From: Candidatus Sodaliphilus fimicaballi
GTDB lineage: Bacteria > Bacteroidota > Bacteroidia > Bacteroidales > Muribaculaceae
Direction: 5' to 3'
NCBI GenBank assembly: GCA_018065165.1
Contig: JAGHTV010000548.1
Coordinates: 1 to 12,362, forward strand
DNA: 12,362 bases
Numbering within the stretch: the stretch's first letter is position 1; each line of letters starts with the position of its first letter. Positions 1 through 7,184 of this stretch are shown one piece after another. The position numbers were made by a program, and so were the translations under genes. The notes beneath the pieces were generated by a model. The model saw only the letters and a list, made by a program, of their open reading frames with translations, was not told where the DNA came from and made no database searches.

Positions 1-302
1 CTATTGTAGATCCCTTTAAGGTGGGTGTTGGGCTTGTTGCATTTTCAAACATTAGATTAAAGCAACACAGTAAAGAGATGGGTGATAACTTCTTGCAATC
101 AATTAAACGATTTGAAGAGGTTACCGAGGTGTATAATACTACAGGCGAGTATGATTATATAATAAAGATATATGCTCGCGATATTCATCACTTCCAGGAT
201 TTTGTGCTTAATCACCTGGGCCAGATAGAATCTATTGGTCACATGAGTAGTGTTGTTGTTATAGGTCGTGAGAAACACTCGCTTGCAATACCGGTATGGT
301 GA
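1..302 (+). CDS. Lrp/AsnC family regulator, C-terminal part (5' truncated by window edge)
   Basis: The reading frame is open from the left edge (first full codon at 3) to a TGA at 300-302. It gives about 99 residues of a protein whose start lies outside the window. The visible part matches the Lrp/AsnC ligand-binding (RAM) domain: an opening VGVGLVAF strand, a helix with FLQSIKRFEEVTEVY, the G-E-Y-D-Y turn typical of this domain, then a helix and the closing strand SSVVVIGREK. The N-terminal helix-turn-helix would be upstream. Such proteins assemble as dimers or octamers and sense amino acids or related small ligands to control transcription; the target here is unknown. A GTG at 21 could be read as a start, but it falls inside the first strand of the domain, so I treat this as a fragment of a longer gene rather than a small RAM-only protein. 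About 110 nt separate it from groES. Confidence 0.8.
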   Translation, partial: IVDPFKVGVGLVAFSNIRLKQHSKEMGDNFLQSIKRFEEVTEVYNTTGEYDYIIKIYARDIHHFQDFVLNHLGQIESIGHMSSVVVIGREKHSLAIPVW

Positions 303-412
303 TTGTGACAAAATGACTGACATAACACTATAAATTGTGGTGGCATGGTAAATGTATATTAAGCATTGATTTTATAGATTAACTAGAATATCAACATTAA
401 AACAATACAATT

Positions 413-685
413 ATGACAATTAAACCTTTAAGTGATCGAGTACTCATTGAGCCCGCTAAGGCTGAGGAAGTTGTGGGTGGTATCATCATCCCCGATAGTG
501 CAAAAGAAAAACCATTGAAAGGTCTTGTACGTGCCGTTGGTAATGGTACAAAAGACGAGGAGATGGTAGTTAAGAGTGGCGACACTGTATTATATGGCAA
601 GTATGCTGGTACTGAGATTGAAGTTGACGGCGAGAAACTTCTCATGATGCGTCAAAGTGACATTTTGGCAATTGTTGAACAATAA
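413..685 (+). CDS. groES: Co-chaperonin GroES (10 kDa chaperonin)
   Basis: The 90-residue product has the normal length for a Bacteroidales GroES. It starts [14 protein letters not shown], the family's N-terminal signature. The mobile loop follows (residues about 18-30, with the hydrophobic G-G-I-I-I-P segment that docks on GroEL), then [26 protein letters not shown] and the closing SDILAIVE strand. GroES forms a heptameric lid that closes the GroEL chamber in the cytoplasm during ATP-driven folding. The ATG at 413 follows an A-rich leader (aacattaaaacaatacaatt) with no Shine-Dalgarno, as is usual in this phylum. groEL begins 24 nt after the stop, so the two form one operon. I see no CIRCE (HrcA) element upstream and no convincing TAnnTTTG box in 303-412. 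Identification is secure. Confidence 0.98.
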   Translation: MTIKPLSDRVLIEPAKAEEVVGGIIIPDSAKEKPLKGLVRAVGNGTKDEEMVVKSGDTVLYGKYAGTEIEVDGEKLLMMRQSDILAIVEQ

Positions 686-688
686 TGA

Positions 689-2344
<1,656 letters not shown>

Positions 2345-2369
2345 TTGAGAAATACATTAAATCTATATA

Positions 2370-2402
2370 GGTGTCGGACTGGTATGGTCCGACACCTTTT
2401 TT
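2370..2402 (+). terminator. Intrinsic terminator of groES-groEL
   Basis: A perfect 10-bp inverted repeat (GGTGTCGGAC at 2370-2379, GTCCGACACC at 2387-2396) with a 7-nt loop is followed directly by six T (2397-2402). It lies 25 nt after the groEL stop. This is a classical Rho-independent terminator for the + strand. Confidence 0.95.
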
Positions 2403-2462
2403 GTGTTTCTTGACAAGAAAACTTCAACGTTGGTAAAAATAGATGTGCCCTTAAAATAGGTG

Positions 2463-2470
2463 TAATTTTG
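2463..2470 (+). promoter_or_regulatory. Candidate Bacteroidetes -7 promoter box for the VWA gene
   Basis: TAATTTTG (followed by C) matches the Bacteroidetes primary-sigma -7 consensus TAnnTTTG exactly. It lies 36 nt before the ATG at 2507 and after the groEL terminator, where a new promoter is needed. I could not find a good -33 TTG at the usual spacing of about 20 nt, so it may be a weaker or helper-dependent promoter. Confidence 0.6.
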
Positions 2471-2506
2471 CATTGTAATTATTAATCAACAAAAAACAAT
2501 TGAATT

Positions 2507-3178
2507 ATGGAAAAAGCAAAAATTTACAATGTAATCATCCTGGACAAGAGTGGAAGTATGTCATCAATACGCAAAGAAGCAGTTGACAGTGTAAACGAGA
2601 CACTAGGAGCAATACGCTCGGTTGCCAAAAAGAATCCTGAGTGCAAGCAATATGTCAGTGTAGTGGCATTCTGTGGTTGCGAACTCAAGAATTTCTACAC
2701 TAATACTATTATTGATGAGGTTAAGAATATTGATGCCAATGACTATACACCCTGTTGCACCACACCGTTGTATGACGCTGTAGGTTGCACGATTACCAAA
2801 CTACACAGCGTAATGAATCAAGAGGAGAATGTAACAGCTTCGGTCACAATTATTACCGATGGTTATGAGAATGCTTCAAAGGAATTTAGCGGACGTGCCG
2901 TCAAAGCCCTGATTGAAGCCTATAAGAATGAGGGATGGATGTTTGCCTATATTGGTGCCGATCATGATGTGGAAGCAGTTGCGTTCTCTCTATCGATTGA
3001 CAATACCTTGCAGTTTGAGAAAACTGCTGCTGGAATCAATGCTATGGCAAGCGAATTCAGGAATGCTTATTCATCTTGGTCAGAGGAAGTGGGCGAGTCG
3101 CTGTGTGATGATACCATGTCTAAATCAAACAAATTCTCACTTTTAAGAGCAAAGGGTAGGGGATTTTTCAAGAAATGA
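2507..3178 (+). CDS. Stand-alone cytoplasmic von Willebrand factor A (VWA) domain protein
   Basis: The 223-residue protein is almost entirely one VWA fold. The MIDAS metal site is complete: DKSGSM (Asp12, Ser14, Ser16) after the first hydrophobic strand, a Thr in CCTTPLYDA (Thr84/Thr85), and Asp117 in IITDG. These residues coordinate a divalent metal and usually mediate protein-protein binding. There is no signal peptide, lipobox or membrane segment, so it should act in the cytoplasm, unlike secreted or BatA/BatB-type VWA proteins. Cysteines are unusually dense for a cytoplasmic protein: Cys45, 55, 57, 82, 83 and 93 all fall within 49 residues. The C-terminus (about 180-223) is polar and basic, ending GRGFFKK. 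The ATG at 2507 follows an A-rich leader. It is flanked by a terminator on the left and an unassigned gene 90 nt to the right. The partner and role are unknown; I would not assign it to tellurite resistance or a MoxR system, because no such genes are here. Confidence 0.85.
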   Translation: MEKAKIYNVIILDKSGSMSSIRKEAVDSVNETLGAIRSVAKKNPECKQYVSVVAFCGCELKNFYTNTIIDEVKNIDANDYTPCCTTPLYDAVGCTITKLHSVMNQEENVTASVTIITDGYENASKEFSGRAVKALIEAYKNEGWMFAYIGADHDVEAVAFSLSIDNTLQFEKTAAGINAMASEFRNAYSSWSEEVGESLCDDTMSKSNKFSLLRAKGRGFFKK

Positions 3179-3220
3179 TGATGGCATAATCTTTGCTATT
3201 CTTTAGTAAAATTAAATCTT

Positions 3221-3249
3221 AGGTTCTACTGGTTTTTCCAGTGGGACCT
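3221..3249 (+). promoter_or_regulatory. 12-bp stem-loop in the leader of the unassigned gene
   Basis: AGGTTCTACTGG (3221-3232) pairs with CCAGTGGGACCT (3238-3249) along all 12 positions, two of them G-U wobbles, around a TTTTT loop. It ends 19 nt before the ATG at 3269 and 43 nt after the VWA stop. No T-run follows on either strand, so it is not a standard intrinsic terminator. It could limit read-through from the VWA gene, act as an attenuator, or affect ribosome access to the next gene. The structure is seen directly; its role is inferred. Confidence 0.55.
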
Positions 3250-3268
3250 CGTATCGTCTTACAAGATT

Positions 3269-4396
3269 ATGGCTGAATTACTAAATAAACTTGCCTCTTC
3301 TATGGAACTTGGGTTTGGCGAAATCCAGGTAGTTGGAAATGTTCCAAACCACATAGTTGAGTATATTCAACATCGGTTGGGAAAACCTTTCGGATTCTCG
3401 ATCAATAAGTGTGAGTCACACTCTAATGTGTCGTTCGTTATTGCTCGCCGTTTTAATGTGGGTAATATCAATCATGATGGACGCATTATTCTAGAAATTC
3501 CCAATGAAAAGATCAGTAGAGAATTAGTAGATGAGTTTATTGAGGAATTCGTTGATGTTACAAGTCTTGAGAGTGGTGACTTGGTATTGAATTCAGAGGA
3601 TTATGCTATCACTAGCATACCAAACTTGAATTTAGAAAATGTACAAATGCAAGACTGTGCGGTAGAGGCTGCACCTACACCTACATTACCTGCAAAAACA
3701 GCATCTCCTACACAGCCTCAAAATAAGCGTAAGTTAAGAAATTTTTTTGAAGAATTTTTACATTTTAATAATGCAAATAATGAGCATTATTTAGAGGTTG
3801 ATTCGGTAGTTGAAGAGCAAGAAAATGTTTTACTAAAAGAGCGTAACGAGATTGACAGTAATCGTGCTGCTGAATTGGAAGAAATTCGTCGTGCTGTAAT
3901 CCGTTATGTTACTACTTATCATTCTGATCCAAACGAATTTATCCAAGAACTTATTAGAGGTAAAATTGTGATGACTCCCAACGGGATAAGTCGTTTGACC
4001 GTTAATGCTGAAACTCATATTTTCCTGCCTGATTATGATGAGGCCGAAGTGAGAATGACTGCTATGGAGCGTTCATTATATATTCTATTTCTTTTGCATC
4101 CTGAAGGCATAAAGCAAAGTGATGTGTGTGACCATATTGATGAGTTGGTTTCGATATATGGCATTGTTAAGCCCGGTGCTCGAGAGGAGAATATTAAGCG
4201 ATATGTTGAGAATGTTTGCAATGTAGGTTCCGATGCGTTGAGACAAAACATAAGTCGCATCAAGAAAGCCTTTAAGGATCTTATACCTAATGATGATATT
4301 GCGAGAAACTATTATATTAGCGGCGAACGCAACGGGATATATAAGATAGAGCTGGAGCGTGAAAAGGTTTTGCTTCCTGCCGTATTTACTTTGTGA
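3269..4396 (+). CDS. Unassigned protein with a probable C-terminal winged-helix-like domain
   Basis: I do not recognise this 375-residue protein as a named family. It falls into three parts. The N-terminal region (about 1-125) has mixed strands and helices and no signal peptide. A Pro/Thr/Ala-rich linker (about 134-150, with PTPTLPAKTASPTQP) leads to a basic and acidic, probably helical segment. The C-terminal region (about 265-365) has an AMERSLYILFLLHPEGI helix, a long helical stretch, then ALRQNISRIKKAFKDLI and a closing YYISGERNGIYKIEL hairpin. That last arrangement, an Arg/Lys-rich helix followed by a two-strand wing ending in G-x-Y-x-I, resembles OmpR/PhoB-type winged helices, so a DNA-binding role is plausible but unproven. 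The ATG at 3269 follows a 19-nt spacer after the stem-loop at 3221-3249. A strong terminator separates it from the polysaccharide operon, so any control of that operon would act in trans. Confidence 0.75.
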   Translation: MAELLNKLASSMELGFGEIQVVGNVPNHIVEYIQHRLGKPFGFSINKCESHSNVSFVIARRFNVGNINHDGRIILEIPNEKISRELVDEFIEEFVDVTSLESGDLVLNSEDYAITSIPNLNLENVQMQDCAVEAAPTPTLPAKTASPTQPQNKRKLRNFFEEFLHFNNANNEHYLEVDSVVEEQENVLLKERNEIDSNRAAELEEIRRAVIRYVTTYHSDPNEFIQELIRGKIVMTPNGISRLTVNAETHIFLPDYDEAEVRMTAMERSLYILFLLHPEGIKQSDVCDHIDELVSIYGIVKPGAREENIKRYVENVCNVGSDALRQNISRIKKAFKDLIPNDDIARNYYISGERNGIYKIELEREKVLLPAVFTL

Positions 4397-4429
4397 TAAG
4401 GAGATAATTAATAGTTAAATTACTGATAT

Positions 4430-4467
4430 GTGGTGGTATGTCGCTGTGCGATGTATCACCACTTTTT
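4430..4467 (+). terminator. Intrinsic terminator of the unassigned gene
   Basis: GTGGTGGTATGTCGC (4430-4444) pairs with GCGATGTATCACCAC (4448-4462) over 15 bp, including three G-U wobbles, around a 3-nt TGT loop, followed by TTTTT (4463-4467). It starts 34 nt after the stop at 4396. It should end upstream transcription and insulate the polysaccharide operon. Confidence 0.92.
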
Positions 4468-4510
4468 ACGTTGCTGTCACTGACTGGCAATTTGTTGAAC
4501 AGTCTTATCG

Positions 4511-4532
4511 CTAATGTTTGACTATTCATTAG
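4511..4532. repeat. Short inverted repeat upstream of the capsule promoter
   Basis: CTAATG (4511-4516) and CATTAG (4527-4532) form a 6-bp perfect inverted repeat with a 10-nt spacer. It is centred about 55 nt upstream of the -33 element of the promoter at 4575-4605. Position and symmetry would suit a dimeric regulator's operator, but in AT-rich DNA a repeat this short can arise by chance. Confidence 0.25.
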
Positions 4533-4574
4533 TATTTTTATGTAAAATTGGACAGTAATTATTGGTCTTTTTTA

Positions 4575-4605
4575 TTGCATATAAGTCTAATTTTTTGTAA
4601 CTTTG
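4575..4605 (+). promoter_or_regulatory. Bacteroidetes-type promoter of the polysaccharide operon
   Basis: TTG (4575-4577) and TAACTTTG (4598-4605, followed by C) are separated by exactly 20 nt. This fits the Bacteroidetes primary-sigma layout of a -33 TTG and a -7 TAnnTTTG. It lies in the 350-nt gap between a strong terminator and the first gene of the operon, so it is the natural operon promoter. The predicted transcription start is around 4608-4612, leaving a leader of about 135 nt. I found no long inverted repeats on both sides that would make it an invertible, phase-variable promoter. Confidence 0.8.
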
Positions 4606-4612
4606 CACGTCT

Positions 4613-4644
4613 ATGCACATAGTGCCCGCAAGGGTTATGTGCAT
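4613..4644 (+). promoter_or_regulatory. 5'-terminal leader hairpin, candidate antitermination or pause element
   Basis: ATGCACATA (4613-4621) and TATGTGCAT (4636-4644) are perfect 9-nt complements. Inside them CCC (4625-4627) pairs with GGG (4632-4634) around a GCAA loop, which is of the GNRA tetraloop type. One G-U pair (4622/4635) and a two-base bulge (TG, 4623-4624) join the two stems. The structure starts within a few nt of the predicted transcription start, so it would be the first thing to fold in the capsule mRNA. No T-run follows, so it is not a terminator. UpxY proteins of Bacteroides are known to act through the 5' leader of their own operon, and the related LoaP acts on leader hairpins. 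A role as the UpxY loading site is therefore a reasonable inference; a transcript-stabilising 5' hairpin is the main alternative. Confidence 0.6.
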
Positions 4645-4722
4645 GGTGTTTACAATCTGGGTATGTTTAATTATTTGAGTGTCAATATTTTATATGACAT
4701 TTGAAGCACCAGAGGTATATAC

Positions 4723-4737
4723 ATAATTTAAAATTAT
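4723..4737. repeat. 15-nt AT palindrome just before the upxY start
   Basis: ATAATTT (4723-4729) and AAATTAT (4731-4737) are perfect complements around a single A. It ends 9 nt before the GTG at 4747. It is all A/T and would form only a weak RNA hairpin; it may be a protein-binding site or chance. Confidence 0.25.
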
Positions 4738-4746
4738 TGCTCTTGA

Positions 4747-5301
4747 GTGGACGAAAAATTATGCGAAATCCCCGATTCTAAACGCTGGTATGCCATGCGT
4801 GTGACATTCAAGCGTGAACTAAATGTCAAGCAAATGCTTGATATGGAACATATCGAGAATTTCGTTCCTATGCGTCGTGAAACACGATTATTACGAGGAA
4901 GACGCACTCAGGTTATGGCTCCGGTGATTCATAATTTGATATTCGTCAAAGCCGAGAAGCAGGTTCTTCAGTCATTTAAGGCAAAGGTTCCGTACCTGCA
5001 GTACATGACCACTCGCCAGGGAAATAAAAGTATTCCCATTGTGGTGCCAGAATGGCAGATGGAGAATTTTATCTCGGTCTCTCAAAGTGATGACAGGAAC
5101 TTAATGTATTTTGACTCTAGTGAAGTTAATTTGGCAGCTGGCTCTGCTGTGTGTATTCACGGTGGACCCTTTGATGGACTTAAAGGCACTTTTGTCAAGA
5201 TTAAAGGTAAACGCAGCAAAAAGGTCGTGATAGCTGTACAAAATGTTTTGGCAGTTGCAATTGACACCTTTAATTGCGATTTTATGGAGATTATTAAATG
5301 A
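4747..5301 (+). CDS. upxY: UpxY-like NusG-family transcription antiterminator
   Basis: The 184-residue protein has the two-domain NusG-paralogue layout. The N-terminal NGN domain (about 12-108) opens with the family hallmark RWYAMRV (residues 13-19) and FKREL, and includes the VIHNLIFVKA strand (60-69). A C-terminal KOW-like domain (about 131-165) contains HGGPFDGLKGTFVKIKGK. In Bacteroides, UpxY proteins head capsule loci and bind the elongating RNA polymerase to stop premature termination in their own operon. Position as first gene, about 135 nt after the promoter, fits. An in-frame TGA (4744-4746) directly precedes the GTG at 4747, so translation cannot start earlier. GTG gives 12 residues before the conserved R-W-Y-A, normal for the family, whereas the next ATG (codon 17) would remove the WYA motif. 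The stop overlaps the next gene's ATG (ATGA). No upxZ-type inhibitor gene follows, unlike in B. fragilis loci. Confidence 0.9.
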   Translation: MDEKLCEIPDSKRWYAMRVTFKRELNVKQMLDMEHIENFVPMRRETRLLRGRRTQVMAPVIHNLIFVKAEKQVLQSFKAKVPYLQYMTTRQGNKSIPIVVPEWQMENFISVSQSDDRNLMYFDSSEVNLAAGSAVCIHGGPFDGLKGTFVKIKGKRSKKVVIAVQNVLAVAIDTFNCDFMEIIK

Positions 5302-6386
5302 TGAACATTATATTTTTAGTTGCAATAATACTTGCATTTGTTATGACATGGTTTTTAATGCCCATCGTCATCAAGTATGCAGTTAAAAGATCTATTATTG
5401 ATCAACCTAACGAACGCAAGATACACGAGGGCAACATTCCGCGTATAGGTGGTGTTGTCTTTGTCCCCATAGCATTGTTCCTTTCGTTGGTTGCACTGTT
5501 CCCCGTATTGATTCAGTTTATTCCCATTGATGTTCGTATTAACTTTGCGTTACAAATCTTGGCTATACTCCTTTTATTTGTTGTAGGGTGTATTGATGAC
5601 ATCAAGGGATTGAGATATCGCAATAAGTTTATTGCTCAGTTCATTTCTGGTGTATTGCTTTGTTGCTCAGATTTGTATATTACAAATTTGCATGGAGTAT
5701 TTGGGATATATGAGATTCCTGAGATGTGTGGTTGGGCTATAACCGTATTTGCAGTAATATATTGCACAAATGCATTTAACTTTATCGATGGTGTTGATGG
5801 TCAGGCAGCTTTGCTTGCAATTACAGCGTTTGTATATTATGGCTTTGTGCTGATGTCAGGTTCTGGCATTATATACATTCCCATTTGTGTGATTATGATT
5901 GTTTGCCTAATGGTTTACCTGCGTTACAACGTATGGGGCAATCCTGAGAATCAAACCAAGACATTTATGGGTGATGCTGGTTCGTTGTCATTAGGTTGCT
6001 TAATTTTAATTTTAGGCTGTGTTGTCAATTCAACTAATGTCATTGATGAATCTCAAGGTGTAAATGTTTTCATTAAAGCGTTTGCGCCTTTGTTTTTGCC
6101 ATGTCTCGATGTTGTGCGCGTTGTGATACATCGCTCACGTGAGGGACGTAATTTATTTGAAGCCGATAAGAATCATATACACCACAAACTGCTTGCTTAT
6201 GGCTGGTCGCCTAATAAGGTTAGCATGTCAGTATGTGTTATGAATGTTGTTATTATACTGTTGTCAATTGTCATGGCAAGATACTTGAATTGCAATATTG
6301 TAATCATAGTTCTCCTTGCTTTGTGGACAGCACTTAATATGTGGCTTACAAAATCAATTATGAAAAATAAAAGGACAATGATATGA
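5298..6386 (+). CDS. Undecaprenyl-phosphate sugar-1-phosphate transferase (WecA/TagO/MraY family)
   Basis: This 362-residue polytopic membrane protein, with about ten or eleven hydrophobic segments, transfers a sugar-1-phosphate, often GlcNAc-1-P in this branch, from a UDP-sugar to undecaprenyl phosphate. That starts repeat-unit assembly on the cytoplasmic face. Family motifs are all present: an early basic loop with DQPNERKIHEGNIPRIGG (35-52), the Mg-binding Asp pair in GCIDDIKG (Asp100-Asp101), NAFNFIDGVDG (158-168) with the catalytic-loop Asp residues, FMGDAGS (Asp226), and HIHHKLL (293-299), the His motif that marks WecA/TagO rather than MraY. Two adjacent ATGs (5298 and 5301) are possible; the first gives an ATGA overlap with upxY and suggests translational coupling. 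Its 3' end likewise overlaps the next gene by ATGA. The exact sugar cannot be read from the sequence. Confidence 0.93.
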   Translation: MMNIIFLVAIILAFVMTWFLMPIVIKYAVKRSIIDQPNERKIHEGNIPRIGGVVFVPIALFLSLVALFPVLIQFIPIDVRINFALQILAILLLFVVGCIDDIKGLRYRNKFIAQFISGVLLCCSDLYITNLHGVFGIYEIPEMCGWAITVFAVIYCTNAFNFIDGVDGQAALLAITAFVYYGFVLMSGSGIIYIPICVIMIVCLMVYLRYNVWGNPENQTKTFMGDAGSLSLGCLILILGCVVNSTNVIDESQGVNVFIKAFAPLFLPCLDVVRVVIHRSREGRNLFEADKNHIHHKLLAYGWSPNKVSMSVCVMNVVIILLSIVMARYLNCNIVIIVLLALWTALNMWLTKSIMKNKRTMI

Positions 6387-7177
6387 AAATTAAACATTTA
6401 ATTTTAGGAGCTTTTGCAGCTCTTTTAATCAGCTCTTGCTCTACGCCGCAATTGGGATATTTCCAGGGTGTGCAATCAGGGCAATCATTTGATGTCTCAA
6501 AACCTACTTTCGTTACATTGCAGCCTGGTGATAAGCTGTCAATTCTGGTAAGTAGCAAGGATCCTAATCTTGCGTATTTGTTCAATTTGCCCATTGTAGG
6601 TCACTACAGGACATCGTCATCAGAGCAAAGTCTCAACTCTAATCAGATTGCTAGTTATACTGTTGACGCTAAAGGTTTTATCGATTTTCCTATTTTGGGT
6701 GAAGTACAAGTGGCAGGTTGCACTAGAAAAGAAGTTGCGCTAATTATTAAGAATAAACTTATTCAACAAGAGCTTTTGAAGGATCCTGTTGTTGTAGTTG
6801 ATTTCCTCGATTTGACATATGGCGTGATGGGTGAAGTGAAAAGTCCTGGTCGTTATGGATTTGATCATGACAAGTTGACGATCCTTGATGCTTTGAGTCG
6901 TGCTGGTGACTTGACTATTTATGGTGTGCGTGAAAATGTTTTGGTTGCACGTGAGGATAACGGTAAGCAAACTTACTATCGCATTAACTTGACAAATGCT
7001 GATGAATTGTATTCGTCTCCTGTATTTTATTTGAAACCAAACGATATTATATATGTTGAACCCAACGTTAAGCGTGTTAAAGAGTCAACTGAAGTAGGTA
7101 ATGCATTCTCTCAACCCTCATTGTGGATCTCTGTTGCTTCTTTGTTGACATCAATTATGGTTCTTGTTTTTAAATAA
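6383..7177 (+). CDS. Wza-like polysaccharide export lipoprotein
   Basis: The 264-residue protein starts with a lipoprotein signal: positive MKIKH, a hydrophobic core and the lipobox I-S-S-C with Cys19 as the lipidated residue. A polysaccharide-export domain follows (about 43-142, with LQPGDKLSILV and the DAKGFIDFPILGEV strands). One SLBB-type domain (about 146-230) contains GEVKSPGRYGF and LKPNDIIYVEP. A hydrophobic C-terminal segment (about 246-263) looks membrane-spanning, as in many Bacteroidetes Wza relatives and as in the amphipathic helix of E. coli Wza. It is expected to form the outer-membrane or periplasm-spanning part of the export channel and to partner the Wzc-like protein encoded next. 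It is shorter than E. coli Wza (about 380 residues), having only one clear SLBB repeat. The ATG at 6383 overlaps the upstream stop; the next gene starts 8 nt after its stop. Confidence 0.92.
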   Translation: MKIKHLILGAFAALLISSCSTPQLGYFQGVQSGQSFDVSKPTFVTLQPGDKLSILVSSKDPNLAYLFNLPIVGHYRTSSSEQSLNSNQIASYTVDAKGFIDFPILGEVQVAGCTRKEVALIIKNKLIQQELLKDPVVVVDFLDLTYGVMGEVKSPGRYGFDHDKLTILDALSRAGDLTIYGVRENVLVAREDNGKQTYYRINLTNADELYSSPVFYLKPNDIIYVEPNVKRVKESTEVGNAFSQPSLWISVASLLTSIMVLVFK

Positions 7178-7184
7178 TTGAAAA

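Noticed and set aside
3188..3195. Possible -7 box AATCTTTG before the unassigned gene
   Set aside because: The first base departs from TAnnTTTG and there is no TTG at the right distance, so I do not call a promoter, although one is expected somewhere in this gap or upstream.
4680..4699. TGTCA/TGACA dyad in the upxY leader
   Set aside because: It has only 5-bp arms with a 10-nt AT loop, too weak to claim as a regulatory hairpin.
4468..4746. Invertible (phase-variable) capsule promoter as in B. fragilis
   Set aside because: By eye I found no matching inverted repeats of about 10 nt or more on either side of the promoter, and no recombinase gene nearby. Only short local dyads are present.
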